Positions 42,497-52,816 of a stretch of 64,000 nucleotides of DNA are shown here, one piece after another (positions within the stretch are counted from its first letter, which is position 1; every line of letters starts with the position of its first letter). Source of the DNA: Bifidobacterium biavatii DSM 23969 (GTDB lineage Bacteria > Actinomycetota > Actinomycetes > Actinomycetales > Bifidobacteriaceae); contig NZ_JGYN01000017.1 in the NCBI RefSeq assembly GCF_000741165.1, positions 1-64,000 on the forward strand, read 5' to 3'. The position numbers and the translations under genes were made by a program. The notes below the pieces were generated by a model. It was given only the letters and a program-made list of their open reading frames with translations, ran no database searches and had not been told where the DNA came from.

Positions 42497-45454
42497 TTAT
42501 GCCAGCGCTCCCGATTCTCCCTGCGCTGCGCCGGCGTCGCCGGACGATTGCAGCGAGCTGGTTTCGCCGCGGATGAACGCGAGCACGGCGGGCAGGTCCT
42601 GCGGCTGGACGAGCACCTGACGCGCCTTGGAGCCTTCGGACGGGCCGACCACGCCGCGCGATTCGAGCAGGTCCATGAGACGGCCGGCCTTGGCGAAGCC
42701 GACGCGCAGCTTGCGCTGGAGCATGGACGTGGAGCCGAACTGCGTGGTGACGACCAGTTCGGCGGCCTGCAGCAGCACGTCCATGTCGTCGCCGATCTCC
42801 TCGTCCGGCTCGGCGGCGGACTTTTCCGCTTCCTTGGCCATCTGTTCGATGTCCTCGCGATAGCTGGGTTTGCGCTGGGTGCGCACGAATTCGACGGCCT
42901 TGCGGATTTCGGATTCGCTCACCCACGAGCCCTGCACGCGCAGCGGCTTGGCGAGGCCCATCGGCAGGAACAGCGCGTCGCCCTGGCCGATGAGCGCTTC
43001 GGCGCCGGTGGTGTCGAGGATGACGCGCGAATCGGTGGCCGAGGACGTCGCGAACGCGAGTCGCGACGGAATGTTCGCCTTGATGAGGCCGGTGACCACG
43101 TCGACGGACGGTCGCTGCGTGGCGAGCACGAGGTGCACGCCTGCCGCTCGTGCGAGCTGCGTGATGCGCTGGATGGAGCTTTCCACGTCGTTTTTGGCAA
43201 CCATCATGAGGTCGGCCATCTCGTCGACGACCACGAGGATGTACGGGTAGGGGGCCACCTTGCGCTGCGAGCCGGCGGGAGCGTGCACCTTGCCTTCGCG
43301 CACGGCCTTGTTGAAGTCCTTGATGTGGCGGAACCCGAAGAATTCGAGGTCGGAGTAGCGCGCGTCCATCTCCTTGACGACCCATTCGAGTGCCTGCGCG
43401 GCCTTCTTCGGGTCAGTGATGATCGGCGTGAGCAAGTGCGGGATGCCCGCGTACGCGGAGAGCTCCACGCGCTTGGGGTCGACCATGATCATGCGCACCT
43501 GTTCTGGCGTGGCCCGCATGATGATCGACGTAAGCATCGAGTTGATGAAGCTTGACTTGCCGGAGCCGGTCGCGCCGGCCACCAGCAGGTGCGGCATCTT
43601 GGTCAGGTCGGCGGTCACGAAGTGGCCTTCGACGTCCTTGCCGACGCCGGTGAGCATCGGGGCCGGATCGTTGACGGCCTTGTCGGAACGCAGCACGTCG
43701 CCCAAATGCACGATTTCGCGATCAACGTTCGGGATTTCGATGCCAATGGCGGACTTGCCGGGGATCGGCGAGAGGATGCGCACGTCGGAACTGGCCACCG
43801 CGTACGCGATATTCTTCTGCAGGTTGGTGACCTTCTCGACCTTGACGCCGGGGCCGAGCTCGACCTCGTACTGGGTGACGGAGGGGCCTCGCAGGAAGCC
43901 AACGACCTTCGCGTCGACGTTGAACTGCTGGAACGTGTTCGTCAATGCGGCGATGACGTGATCGTTGGCCGGAGTGCGCGCCGCGTGCGGCTGACCCTTG
44001 GTCAGAATCGCGAGACTGGGCAGCTGGTACGGCAGGTTCTGGTCGGGTTGGGCCATTTCCCCCGCCGCACTGTTCGTCGCGTCCGCGGATGCGACAGCAC
44101 CAGTCGACGATGCGGACATTGTGGAAGGCCCGGCAGCCGACACGTCGGGCACGGACGACGCGGATGGTACAGTCTCCCCGGCGTATCCCGCTGCACCACC
44201 GGCCGGTTCGTCGTCCAACAGTTCGCCGGTATGCGGATCGACTCGCTCGCCGCTCGGTGCAACCACGGGATTAGCGGCGCCGGACGGCATGACGGTCGTG
44301 CCGTCCACGCCGATGCCGGCCCACGGGTCCACGCCGGGAGCGCCTACTCCCGGAACGCCAGCAGATGCCATGCCCGTCACGGAACGCGGGGTCCCGGACG
44401 GTACGGCGTGCGGCAGTCCGCCGGAAACCGGCATGCCGGAGCCCATGCCATATCCCCCGTTCGAGGACACCGTGCGCGGATGAGTGGCACCCGAACCCGC
44501 GTCCAGATGCGTTTCCGCGGCCTGGCCGTGGCGTTCGGCGGCATGGTCGAACGCCTCGTCGCCGGCATAGCGGTCAAGCGCATGGTCCGTGTCGCCCTTG
44601 CGGCGGCGAGAGAACAGGCGAGCGAAGAAGCCTTCGCGTACGGGCTTGCCGCCACGTCCGGCATCCGCGTCATCGTCGGTACCGTCGTGCGCGGGCACGC
44701 CGTCGGCGAACGCGAGCGTGCCGTCGCCGACGCGCACTTCGTTCGGGAATTGGGATTGCGCGTCGTCGGACGCACTGTTCTTTTTGACGGAGCCTGCGCG
44801 GGCATCGGTCAGATGCAGCCGATCGGCGAGCGCGCGGGCGTTGCCAGGCAAGTCGGTCACATGCGTGCGCGTGATCAGCAGCAGCGAGAACAGCGCAACG
44901 ACGACGAACACGACAATCGCGAACGCATTCGACAGGCCCCATGCCAGCGGCGAGCCGAGCGCGAATCCGAGCAGGCCGCCGGCCCGCTGCAATACCGTGA
45001 TGTCGAAGCCGGGCGTGTCCGCGGCGACGGCCACGTCGATGATCGAGCAGACGGCCCACAGCAGCAGCACCCAGCCGGTCACGACGCGCGGATTGTCGGA
45101 CCCCTTGCCGGAGTTGCGCATCAGCCGCACGGCGACGATCGCGAGCAATACGGGCACGATCACGCTCATCACGCCGAACAGGCCGGCGGCGATCGCGTGC
45201 AGGAAACGGCCGAGCACGCCGTTGACGCGGAACCATTCGGACGCGCAGAAGCAGATGGCGAGCACCAGCATCAGGAAGCACAGTCCGTCGCGCCGATACG
45301 CGGGGTCGAATTCGCCCACGCCGGACACCGACCGGACCGCCGCGCCGAGTCCTCGCGGAACGGCCAGCAGGATCGTCTTCCAAACCGGCTCGTCTTCCGG
45401 AGCCGTGCCGGCGGGTTCCCTGTTCTTCTTCTGAGATGATGATGTTCGTGCCAT
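42497..45454 (-). CDS. ftsK: DNA translocase FtsK
   Basis: A 985-aa septal DNA pump for chromosome dimer resolution and segregation. Four N-terminal membrane helices (residues about 45-205) are followed by a long low-complexity linker (about 215-475). The motor has Walker [11 protein letters not shown] and Walker [13 protein letters not shown]. The C-terminal gamma winged helix that reads KOPS sites is present ([20 protein letters not shown]). TAGAAT lies 11 bases before the ATG, so the leader is very short. Confidence 0.96.
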   Translation of the reverse strand: MARTSSSQKKNREPAGTAPEDEPVWKTILLAVPRGLGAAVRSVSGVGEFDPAYRRDGLCFLMLVLAICFCASEWFRVNGVLGRFLHAIAAGLFGVMSVIVPVLLAIVAVRLMRNSGKGSDNPRVVTGWVLLLWAVCSIIDVAVAADTPGFDITVLQRAGGLLGFALGSPLAWGLSNAFAIVVFVVVALFSLLLITRTHVTDLPGNARALADRLHLTDARAGSVKKNSASDDAQSQFPNEVRVGDGTLAFADGVPAHDGTDDDADAGRGGKPVREGFFARLFSRRRKGDTDHALDRYAGDEAFDHAAERHGQAAETHLDAGSGATHPRTVSSNGGYGMGSGMPVSGGLPHAVPSGTPRSVTGMASAGVPGVGAPGVDPWAGIGVDGTTVMPSGAANPVVAPSGERVDPHTGELLDDEPAGGAAGYAGETVPSASSVPDVSAAGPSTMSASSTGAVASADATNSAAGEMAQPDQNLPYQLPSLAILTKGQPHAARTPANDHVIAALTNTFQQFNVDAKVVGFLRGPSVTQYEVELGPGVKVEKVTNLQKNIAYAVASSDVRILSPIPGKSAIGIEIPNVDREIVHLGDVLRSDKAVNDPAPMLTGVGKDVEGHFVTADLTKMPHLLVAGATGSGKSSFINSMLTSIIMRATPEQVRMIMVDPKRVELSAYAGIPHLLTPIITDPKKAAQALEWVVKEMDARYSDLEFFGFRHIKDFNKAVREGKVHAPAGSQRKVAPYPYILVVVDEMADLMMVAKNDVESSIQRITQLARAAGVHLVLATQRPSVDVVTGLIKANIPSRLAFATSSATDSRVILDTTGAEALIGQGDALFLPMGLAKPLRVQGSWVSESEIRKAVEFVRTQRKPSYREDIEQMAKEAEKSAAEPDEEIGDDMDVLLQAAELVVTTQFGSTSMLQRKLRVGFAKAGRLMDLLESRGVVGPSEGSKARQVLVQPQDLPAVLAFIRGETSSLQSSGDAGAAQGESGALA

Positions 45455-45525
45455 AGCGGTTCACGATTCTACCCAAACCACGTCATTTCGCGCCGTTCCT
45501 GCCGGCATCCGCACGGATTATCCGC

Positions 45526-45531
45526 TAGGAT
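45526..45531 (+). promoter_or_regulatory. -10 element six bases before fic start
   Basis: TAGGAT is followed by ggccgt and then ATG. The transcript would start at or within the start codon. Confidence 0.45.
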
Positions 45532-45537
45532 GGCCGT

Positions 45538-46326
45538 ATGACTCCAGCTGAACGTGCGAGCGCAGTCGCATTTGCACTGAAAAACTGCGCGTTGGAAGCG
45601 ATGAGGCCGGGCGACGCGACGATGCGAGCCCTGGCCGGATACGAGCGCGGCGACATCGACGTGTCCGCGCTGATCGACGCTGCGGACGCCGAAACGTCGG
45701 GGCTTGCAGCGGCGCGCCTGGCGGACGGGAGCCTTGACGACCATGCGGCCGACCATGCGAGCGGCATCGTGGCGCGTACTGTGCTGCTGGTGGAACGCGG
45801 ATGGCCGGCGGAAGGCGATCTGAACGAACTTGAGGCGATCCACCGCGGCCTGTTCGAGGGTGTGTTCGCCGACGCTGGCCGGCTGCGCACGGCCAATACG
45901 ACGCGCGAGGTCACGTCGGACCGTGCGATCGCGCGCAACCCGGACACGTTCTTTCCCGCCGCGCTGATCGAAACGGGCGCGCTGAATATTGCGACCGAGC
46001 TGGCCGACAAGCGCAATCTGGTCGCATTGGACCGCGACGTGTTCGTGCGCGAGCTGGCGCATGTGTACGACGAGCTCGGCTATCTGCATCCGTTCAAGGG
46101 CGGCAACGCGATGACCTTGCGCATCTTCGCCTCGAGGCTTGCGCACGACGCGGGCTGGGACCTCGACTGGGGTCCGGTGACGCGCGACGGGTACAAGGCA
46201 GCCAAACATGCGGCGTACCGCGGCGACACCTCCGGCTTCGAGCAGCTGTTCAGTGCGATCGTGCGCCCAGCGAATCCGACGCGCACGTTCCTGATCGCCG
46301 GCTGGGAGCAGGGTCCAGCGCACTGA
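45538..46326 (+). CDS. Fic-family protein with degenerate active site and N-terminal antitoxin-like segment
   Basis: A 262-aa Fic protein. Residues 1-45 resemble a VbhA-type antitoxin helix (VAFALKNCALEAMRPGD, then RALAGYERGDIDVSALI). The Fic core is residues about 95-250. The usual HPFx(D/E)GNGRxxR motif reads HPFKGGNAMTLRIF: the His stays, but the acidic metal residue and the GR that holds the nucleotide are changed. The antitoxin motif (S/T)xxxE(G/N) reads NCALEA, also altered. TAGGAT lies six bases before the ATG with no ribosome site. AMPylation activity is doubtful. Confidence 0.82.
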   Translation: MTPAERASAVAFALKNCALEAMRPGDATMRALAGYERGDIDVSALIDAADAETSGLAAARLADGSLDDHAADHASGIVARTVLLVERGWPAEGDLNELEAIHRGLFEGVFADAGRLRTANTTREVTSDRAIARNPDTFFPAALIETGALNIATELADKRNLVALDRDVFVRELAHVYDELGYLHPFKGGNAMTLRIFASRLAHDAGWDLDWGPVTRDGYKAAKHAAYRGDTSGFEQLFSAIVRPANPTRTFLIAGWEQGPAH

Positions 46327-46388
46327 CCGTCCCCGCTCCCCTGCCGGCCCGCGGCGGCACGTGCGGGCCGGCGTATCGGGTCCGTGCG

Positions 46389-47432
46389 TCAGGCCTGGCC
46401 GATGTCGCCCAGATGATGCTGCGTGTATTCGTCGGCGCGCGCGTCGATCGCGTCGTAGTCGCCGGCGTCCGCGTGCTCGATGATCGCGAGCGCGTTGCCG
46501 AGCAGCTTCGGGTTGAGCGCCTGCAGCCAGTGGATGCGCGGGTCGCGGCCGAACCAGCCCATCTGTTTGCGGGCGAGCCGCTTGGTTTTCTGCGCAATGT
46601 CCATGAACGTGTCGTCGAGGTCGGCGAGGCCGTCGAGATAGTCGACGACCTGCTGGTAGCCGAGCGCGCGGCTGGCGGTGACGCCGAGCCTCGGGCGCAG
46701 GCGTTCGACTTCTTCGATGAACCCGCCGTCGAGCATCCGCTTGGTGCGGATATCGATGCGCCGGTCGAGTTCCTCGCGCGGCAGGTCGAGGCCGATCTGC
46801 ACGGTGGGGATCACGTACCGGTAGTGCGGCAGGCTTGCCGAATACGGTTTGCCGGTCACTTCGATGACTTCGAGCGCGCGGATGGTGCGCCGCGGGTTGT
46901 GCGGGTCCATGCGAGCGGCCGCAACCGGATCCTTGGCCTTGAGTTCGGCGAACAGCGCGCCCGCACCTTCGGTTTTTTCGCGTTCCTCGAGCCGTTTGCG
47001 CACGTCCGGGTCGGTGCCGGGGAAGGAGATGTCGTCGATAGCGGCGCGCGCGTACAGGCCGGAGCCGCCGACTAGGATCGGCCGGATGCCCCGCGCCTGC
47101 AGGTCGCGGATGCACTCGCGCGCGAGCTGCTGGAACCGCGCAACGGACATCGCGTCGTCGGGTTCGATGACGTCGATGAGATGATGCGGCACGGCCGACT
47201 GCTCTTCAGCCGTGGCCTTGGCCGTGCCGATGTCCATGCCGCGGTACATCTGGTACGCGTCCGCGTTCACGATTTCGGCCCGCTGGCCACGCGCCTGCAA
47301 TGCTTTGGCGATGGCGATGCCGAGTCCCGTCTTGCCCGACGCGGTCGGGCCGACGATCGACACGACGCGCGGCGCGACGGTCGGCCCGTCATCCGACCTT
47401 ACGGTACGTTCGGCGTGCTCAGTGACGCACAT
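46389..47432 (-). CDS. miaA: tRNA dimethylallyltransferase
   Basis: A 347-aa enzyme that adds dimethylallyl to A37 of tRNAs reading UNN codons. P loop VGPTASGKT, the [15 protein letters not shown] segment, [10 protein letters not shown] and the C-terminal [14 protein letters not shown] match. Its start overlaps the miaB stop by 14 bp, so the two modification enzymes, which act one after the other on A37, are made together. Confidence 0.96.
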   Translation of the reverse strand: MCVTEHAERTVRSDDGPTVAPRVVSIVGPTASGKTGLGIAIAKALQARGQRAEIVNADAYQMYRGMDIGTAKATAEEQSAVPHHLIDVIEPDDAMSVARFQQLARECIRDLQARGIRPILVGGSGLYARAAIDDISFPGTDPDVRKRLEEREKTEGAGALFAELKAKDPVAAARMDPHNPRRTIRALEVIEVTGKPYSASLPHYRYVIPTVQIGLDLPREELDRRIDIRTKRMLDGGFIEEVERLRPRLGVTASRALGYQQVVDYLDGLADLDDTFMDIAQKTKRLARKQMGWFGRDPRIHWLQALNPKLLGNALAIIEHADAGDYDAIDARADEYTQHHLGDIGQA

Positions 47433-48879
47433 GATACGTCTGCCCCTTGGCTGGATCCGGATCGGCGATGAGATTGTGCTTGGCCGCGTGCGTGACGGTC
47501 GCGGTGACGAAATCGCCAACCTCGGGCATCGGTTCGCCCTCGGGTACGCCGATGTGGACCAGCACGCCGGTGCGTTCGCGTCCGGTCACGCGGTGCGTGG
47601 CCGCATCCTTCTTGCCCGCGACGCCGGTGATCATCACCTCGACGTCACGACCCTCAAACGAGGCGAGGTTTTCGGCCGTGATCTGCTCCTGCAGGGCAAC
47701 GAGACGCTCGAAACGCTCCTGCACCACCTCGTGCGGCACCTGTTCCATCGCGGCGGCCGGCGTGCCGGGGCGCGGCGAATACTCGAACGTGAACGCGGAC
47801 GAGAACCGGGCCTCGCGCACCACGCGCATGGTCTCCTCGAAGTCCTCGTCGGTCTCGCCCGGGAAGCCGACGATGATGTCGGTGGAGATCTGCGCGTCCG
47901 GCATGGCCTCGCGGATTTTGCCGAGAATGTCAAGGAACTTCGCGGAACGGTACGAGCGCCGCATCGCGCGCAGGATGCGGTCGGAGCCGGACTGCAGCGG
48001 GAAGTGCAGCTGATGCATGACGTTCGGCGTCTCGGCCATCGCAGCGATCACGTCGTCGGTGAACGCGGCCGGATGCGGTGACGTGAAGCGCACGCGCTCC
48101 AATCCGTCGATCTCGCCGCACGCGCGCAGCAGTTTGCTGAACGCGTACCGGTCGCCGATGCCGTAGCCAAACGAGTTCACGTTCTGGCCGAGTAGCGTGA
48201 CCTCCTTCGCACCATTGTCGACGCACTGGCGGATCTCGGCAAGAATGTCGCCAGGACGACGGTCGTGCTCCTTGCCGCGCGTGGTCGGCACGATGCAGAA
48301 CGTGCATGTGTTGTTGCAGCCGATCGAAATCGACACCCAGCTCGAGACGCGCGACGCGCGCGCGGTCGGCAGCTGGCTCGGGAAATAGTCGAGCTTGTCG
48401 ACCACGTCGACCTGTGCCTCACCGGCGACGCGTGCCTGATCGAGCAGACGCGGCAGCGAGCCGATGTTCTTCGTGCCGAACACAGCGTCCACCCACGGGG
48501 CCTTCTTCGCGATCTTCTGGCGGTCGAGCTGCGCCATGCAGCCGCCCACCGCGATCTGCAGGTTCGGACGTTCGCGTTTCATCCGCGCCCACAGGCCGAT
48601 CGTGCCGTACATGCGCTCGGCCGCGTTCTCACGCACCGCGCACGTGTTCATGACGATCAGATCGATGTCCTTGTCGATCACCTGATCCTCGCTGGCCGGC
48701 ACGTAGCCGTCGGCCTCGAGCACGCCGGCGATGCGTTCGGAATCGTGCACGTTCATCTGGCAGCCGAGCGTGTGCACGTAGTACACGCCCTTGCCGCGGG
48801 ACACCGCGTCGCCGACGCCGGCGGCCGTCTCGTACCGTTTCGAGGCACGCTCCGCCTCGGTCATCATGTCTTCGTTCAT
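47419..48879 (-). CDS. miaB: tRNA-2-methylthio-N6-dimethylallyladenosine synthase
   Basis: A 486-aa radical-SAM methylthiotransferase. The N-terminal cluster Cys are in LGCQMN, NTCAV and GGCMA. The radical-SAM CxxxCxxC is [14 protein letters not shown] domain ends the protein (about residues 415-475). It modifies i6A37 made by MiaA. TACGAT lies exactly eight bases before the ATG at 48879 and there is only a weak GGAA, so a leaderless transcript is likely. An ATG at 48867 is an alternative start. Confidence 0.96.
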   Translation of the reverse strand: MNEDMMTEAERASKRYETAAGVGDAVSRGKGVYYVHTLGCQMNVHDSERIAGVLEADGYVPASEDQVIDKDIDLIVMNTCAVRENAAERMYGTIGLWARMKRERPNLQIAVGGCMAQLDRQKIAKKAPWVDAVFGTKNIGSLPRLLDQARVAGEAQVDVVDKLDYFPSQLPTARASRVSSWVSISIGCNNTCTFCIVPTTRGKEHDRRPGDILAEIRQCVDNGAKEVTLLGQNVNSFGYGIGDRYAFSKLLRACGEIDGLERVRFTSPHPAAFTDDVIAAMAETPNVMHQLHFPLQSGSDRILRAMRRSYRSAKFLDILGKIREAMPDAQISTDIIVGFPGETDEDFEETMRVVREARFSSAFTFEYSPRPGTPAAAMEQVPHEVVQERFERLVALQEQITAENLASFEGRDVEVMITGVAGKKDAATHRVTGRERTGVLVHIGVPEGEPMPEVGDFVTATVTHAAKHNLIADPDPAKGQTYHVRH

Positions 48880-48887
48880 AGCATTCC

Positions 48888-48893
48888 ATCGTA
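48888..48893 (-). promoter_or_regulatory. -10 element eight bases before miaB start
   Basis: TACGAT on the minus strand is followed by eight bases and then ATG. The same geometry occurs at glgB and at the alarmone synthetase gene. Confidence 0.5.
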
Positions 48894-48987
48894 ACGATTG
48901 GGCCGGCCAGCATCCTCGCCGGCGCGTGCGGCGCGTCGGCGGAACACCGCACCCAGCGAATTTTCAGGTCCTCCGCATTCGCCCGAT

Positions 48988-48993
48988 TACAAT
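48988..48993 (+). promoter_or_regulatory. -10 element eight bases before alarmone synthetase start
   Basis: TACAAT, close to consensus, is followed by eight bases and then GTG. No ribosome site lies in the eight bases. Confidence 0.55.
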
Positions 48994-49001
48994 GGACAAC
49001 C

Positions 49002-49730
49002 GTGATACTTGACCGACAAAGCCGCATCAATACCAGCGAACTGAAAGCGCGTCTCAAGGCCATCCAATTCGACGACGGACGGTTTCCCACCGACGAGATC
49101 ACCGAATTCGTCGATCTCATGCAGGTGTACGAGGGCGCGATGTACGAAATCAGCACCAAGCTCGAAATCCTCGACTCCGAGTTTCAGGTGCGGTTCGCGC
49201 ACGACCCGATCCATCACATGGAGCGCCGGCTCAAGTCCGTCAATTCGATTCTGGGCAAGCTTGAGCGCAAGGGCCTGCCGCTCGAGGTCAACTCGATCCG
49301 CGACAACCTGTTCGACGTGGCCGGCGTGCGCGTGATCTGCAACTACCGCGACGACGTGTATTCCGTGTCGAACTATCTGTCGGCGCAAAACGATATCTCG
49401 GTGCTGCGCGTCAAGGACTACATCAAGAACCCGAAGCAGAACGGCTACCGTTCGCTGCATGTGATCTACGCGGTACCGGTGTTCCTGTCGTCGGGCGCGC
49501 ACTACACGCCGGTCGAAGTGCAGTTCCGTACGATCGCGATGGATTACTGGGCGAGTCTCGAGCATGCGCTGCGCTACAAGACGGATCTGCCCGACGCGAA
49601 GCTCAGCGAGCATTCGCAGACGCTGCTTGACTGCGCTCGATCGTTGCAGAACATCGAAACGCAGATGCAGAACATCCACCGCGACATCAACGGCGCCCCG
49701 CAGGTCGGTGAGGCCCCGAAAGCAGACTGA
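49002..49730 (+). CDS. Small alarmone synthetase, RelP/RelQ-type GTP pyrophosphokinase
   Basis: A 242-aa single-domain (p)ppGpp synthetase without the hydrolase and regulatory domains of long RelA/SpoT. Motifs include RDNLFDVAGVRVICNYRDD, the substrate-binding KQNGYRSLHVIYAV and VEVQFRTIAMDYWASLEH. The start is a GTG, eight bases after a TACAAT box, without a ribosome site, which fits a leaderless mRNA. Made in stress, it would slow growth; conditions are unknown. Confidence 0.92.
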   Translation: MILDRQSRINTSELKARLKAIQFDDGRFPTDEITEFVDLMQVYEGAMYEISTKLEILDSEFQVRFAHDPIHHMERRLKSVNSILGKLERKGLPLEVNSIRDNLFDVAGVRVICNYRDDVYSVSNYLSAQNDISVLRVKDYIKNPKQNGYRSLHVIYAVPVFLSSGAHYTPVEVQFRTIAMDYWASLEHALRYKTDLPDAKLSEHSQTLLDCARSLQNIETQMQNIHRDINGAPQVGEAPKAD

Positions 49731-49737
49731 GTGTGTC

Positions 49738-49823
49738 GGAGGGACGGCGATGCATGACACCCGACACGCTCCGGGCCGCTCGGCCAAGTCATACGGTCGG
49801 GCATCATGCATCGCCGTCCCTCC
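49738..49823. repeat. Inverted-repeat element with conserved 40-bp core, copy B
   Basis: Perfect 20-bp arms (49738-49757 and 49804-49823, containing gggacggcgatgcatga) enclose a 46-bp loop. Bases 49760-49799 are identical to 16544-16583. Here the core's outer pairing extends to cccgac/gtcggg. It lies between two convergent genes. No T-run follows, so termination, if any, is not of the standard type. Confidence 0.85.
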
Positions 49824-49843
49824 TCGCCCGCACGATCGACGAT

Positions 49844-50830
49844 CTATACGGCTTCTCTCTTGAACGGATTGGCGGGCAGCTGGGCGAGCATGGTTCCAGC
49901 GAAGATGAGCGCGCAGCCGAGGTAGCCGCGCGGCGTCATGACCTCGCCGAGCAGCAATGCGCCGCCGACGACGGAGAAGAACGATTCAAGTGACATGATG
50001 AGGCTGGCGCGGGTCGGCGGCACCCACTGCTGGCCGACCACCTGCAGCGTGTACGCGATGCCCACCGAACCGATGCCGGCGTAGAGCACGGCTTCCCAAC
50101 CCTGCAGGGCGCCCGTCCAGTTCACCGAGCCTTCGATGAGCGAGCCGATCCAGCTGAGCGCGGCCGTGGTGACGAACTGGCCGAACGAGAGCACGAGCGG
50201 ATCCACGCGCGAGCCGAGCGTGTCGATCACGAGAATGTGCGCGGCGAACAGCACGGCCGTGAACAACAGCAGCAGGTCGGCCAGCGTGAGCGAGCCGAAT
50301 CCGTCGGTGACACACAGGAAGTAGAAGCCGGTCACAGCGACCACGACGGCAATCACGGTCATCAGATGCACGCGGCGATGCAGGAACACGAATGCGAGCA
50401 GCGGCACCATCACGATGTACAACGCGGTGATGAAGCCGGCGCGGCCAGCCGACCGGCCATACAGAATGCCGTATTGCTGCAGCGTGCTTGCGGTGAACAG
50501 GAACGCACCGCACACTGCGCCGACGATCGCCGGATTGGAGAGCAGCCGTGCGACTGCGGAAGCCGCGCCGGCGTTGCCGGTGGCTCCCTCCCCCACCGCG
50601 GCCGCATGGACGTCATCACTGCCGTCATCGGAGCCGCCGGCAGCGCGCCGCTTCGCGCGTCTCCACAGCAGCAGCGGCACGAGCGACAACGCACCGAGCG
50701 TGAACCGGGCCGCATTGAAAAACAGCGGGGTCATGGAATCCATGCCCTGCACCTGCGAGACGAACGCGAATCCCCAAATCAGCGCGGTCAATACGAGGCA
50801 TGCCATGCCGACGAGTTCCTGCTTCTTCAT
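49844..50830 (-). CDS. EamA/DMT family transporter
   Basis: A 328-aa membrane protein with ten helices and two EamA repeats (ALIWGFAFVSQVQGMDSMTP and the second from LLLFTAVLFAAHILVIDTL). A hydrophilic Gly/Ala/Asp loop lies at residues 60-95. The family exports amino acids, nucleotides or other metabolites; substrate unknown. Start at 50830 has little ribosome signal. Confidence 0.9.
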   Translation of the reverse strand: MKKQELVGMACLVLTALIWGFAFVSQVQGMDSMTPLFFNAARFTLGALSLVPLLLWRRAKRRAAGGSDDGSDDVHAAAVGEGATGNAGAASAVARLLSNPAIVGAVCGAFLFTASTLQQYGILYGRSAGRAGFITALYIVMVPLLAFVFLHRRVHLMTVIAVVVAVTGFYFLCVTDGFGSLTLADLLLLFTAVLFAAHILVIDTLGSRVDPLVLSFGQFVTTAALSWIGSLIEGSVNWTGALQGWEAVLYAGIGSVGIAYTLQVVGQQWVPPTRASLIMSLESFFSVVGGALLLGEVMTPRGYLGCALIFAGTMLAQLPANPFKREAV

Positions 50831-50871
50831 GGGGCACCACGCTACCGCCGCGCGCCGACGGCATGCAACGG

Positions 50872-50910
50872 GAAAGCCCCGCCCATGAACGAATCATGGA
50901 CGGGGCTTTC
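50872..50910. terminator. Terminator between BI-1 gene and EamA gene
   Basis: [15 protein letters not shown] with cggggctttc, with inner ccatga/tcatgg also pairing, in the gap between two minus-strand genes. Confidence 0.65.
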
Positions 50911-50961
50911 GCGAGAGACGCATGAACGCGTGCGCCACAACCGGCGCGACGGCTGCAAGCG

Positions 50962-51792
50962 CTAGTCGCGGCTGCCGAGCAGCTGCAGCACGTACAGGAA
51001 CATGTTCACGAAGTCGAGATACAGGTTGAGCGCGCAGACGATCGACACCTTCCTGATCATCTCCGGGCCCTGTGCCTCGTAGGCGGAGAGCAGGGCGCGC
51101 GTCTGCTGCGCGTCGTACATGGTCATGCCGGCGAAGATGATCAGGCCGATCGCGCACACGAGCTGCGTCATGCCGCTCACCGGCAGGAACGAGAGAACGA
51201 GCTGCGAGACGATGAGCACGATGAGCGCGACCATGAGGATCGGGCCGGCCTTGAGCATGTTCATCTTCGTGGTGAGCGAGAACATGGTGAGCACCAGGAA
51301 GAACAGAGCCGTCATGCCGAGCGCGACGCCGATCGAACCGAGGTCGTAGACCATGAAGATCGAGCTCAGGGTGAAGCCCATGAGCGCCGCATACACGTAG
51401 AACATGACGCGCGCGGTGGACGCCTTGATGCTCATGATGCGGGCGCCGAGATACACCGCCATGCCGACCTGGATGACGGCGAACAGGATGACGCCGATCA
51501 GCCCGGTGGCCTGCAGGAACGCGATGTACGCGCCGCTGACCTGCGCGAACACGGCGACGGCCGCGGTGATGAGCAGGCCGATCGTCATTTCGGCGTACGC
51601 CTTGGTGACGGACGCACGCTTGGCCGACTGCACCTCCTCATAGGAGTATGCGGTCTGCGCGTTCATCGCAGCCGTGCCGTTGGGCGCGTACGCGTACTGC
51701 TGATACTGCTGCCCGTACTGGGACTGTCCATATTGCGGCTGGCCGTACGGATACTGGTTGTTGCCGTCTTGCGGCTGCTGGCCGAATGCCAT
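50962..51792 (-). CDS. Bax inhibitor-1/YccA family membrane protein
   Basis: A 276-aa protein with seven helices and the family marks IMSIKASTARVMFYVYAALMGFTL and NLYLDFVNMFLYVLQLLG. Family members form pH-gated calcium leaks. Residues 1-45 are a Gln/Tyr/Gly-rich tail (YGQPQYGQSQYGQQ), unusual and cytosolic, perhaps a protein-binding or phase-separating segment. Confidence 0.92.
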   Translation of the reverse strand: MAFGQQPQDGNNQYPYGQPQYGQSQYGQQYQQYAYAPNGTAAMNAQTAYSYEEVQSAKRASVTKAYAEMTIGLLITAAVAVFAQVSGAYIAFLQATGLIGVILFAVIQVGMAVYLGARIMSIKASTARVMFYVYAALMGFTLSSIFMVYDLGSIGVALGMTALFFLVLTMFSLTTKMNMLKAGPILMVALIVLIVSQLVLSFLPVSGMTQLVCAIGLIIFAGMTMYDAQQTRALLSAYEAQGPEMIRKVSIVCALNLYLDFVNMFLYVLQLLGSRD

Positions 51793-51886
51793 GATTGCTC
51801 CTTAGCTGGTAAACCTGCCCCCATACTACGGGGCCCCACCTTGGAATCAGCTGGGATTCAGCCGCAAGCAAGGCGAATTCACACGA

Positions 51887-52642
51887 TCATTGCAACTCGA
51901 ACGTGTACGTCACCTTCGTCGCGTCGTCCAGCGAGATCAGATCGGTGACGTCGACGGTGATCGCGGAGTCGTCCTTGAGCACGTAGCCGATCGTGGCGGT
52001 GCCGGTCGCGTTCGGCTGGACTTCGGCCATGTACGAGTTGGCGTCGTAGCTTTCCGGCGTTTCCGCGTACACGGCAGTGTCGAGCGCCTGTCCGTTCTGG
52101 AACACCTGCGGGTGGGCGAGCACGGCGAACGAGTTGTTCTTGTCGGTCTTGTTCGTCCACTCGTACGTGACCAGCACGGTGGGCTTGCCCTCATAGTCGT
52201 TGTCGCTCTTGGCGGCGGACACGATCTTCACGTGCAGGTCCTTGAGATCGCCTTCCATGTCCTGTTCGCCCTTGGTCTCGGTCTTGGTCTCGCTCTTGCC
52301 GGAGGACGACGAGGACTGGCCCTGCGACGTGGCGCCGTTCACCGCATCGTCGATGGCCTTGCTCGTGGCGGACTGCATGGCCAGCGTGATCACGATGGCC
52401 AGCACGGACAGCACGGCGGCGATGACGGCGAGCGCCTTGCCGCTTTTCTTGCCGCGGAACGTGCCGACGAGGGCGACGAGGGCGAGCAGCACGCCGATGA
52501 AGCCGAGGATCGCGGCGAGGTTGTTGACGATCGGGATGAAGCTGAGCAGCAGGCCGAGCGCGCCGAATACGGTGCCGATGACGCCGCAGACGGTCAGGTG
52601 CGCCGGCTGGGCCGGCGTCTGGGAATCGGGATGCTTGGACAT
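51887..52642 (-). CDS. Membrane protein with DUF5067-like extracellular domain
   Basis: A 251-aa protein. Residues 18-105 hold a paired-helix region (VIGTVFGALGLLLSFIPIV, IAAVLSVLAIVITLAM). A Ser-rich linker follows, and residues 135-251 form an immunoglobulin-like domain of the DUF5067/DUF4352 kind (VLVTYEWTNKTDKNNSFAVL). Surface-exposed and of unknown function; common in bifidobacteria and lactobacilli. Confidence 0.8.
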   Translation of the reverse strand: MSKHPDSQTPAQPAHLTVCGVIGTVFGALGLLLSFIPIVNNLAAILGFIGVLLALVALVGTFRGKKSGKALAVIAAVLSVLAIVITLAMQSATSKAIDDAVNGATSQGQSSSSSGKSETKTETKGEQDMEGDLKDLHVKIVSAAKSDNDYEGKPTVLVTYEWTNKTDKNNSFAVLAHPQVFQNGQALDTAVYAETPESYDANSYMAEVQPNATGTATIGYVLKDDSAITVDVTDLISLDDATKVTYTFELQ

Positions 52643-52816
52643 TATTCCTTCTTTCTCTTGCGTGGAATCGCGTGATTATGACGCTACCGGCGAGGCGCAT
52701 ACGACGTAAGTGGACGAATGGGCGGAGTTCGGCGCCCATTCGGGCAATCGGAGCGACGCAACGCCGCCCGCATGTCCAATGGCGGCGGAGCGGACGTGCC
52801 AATACAGTGGGAAGGC

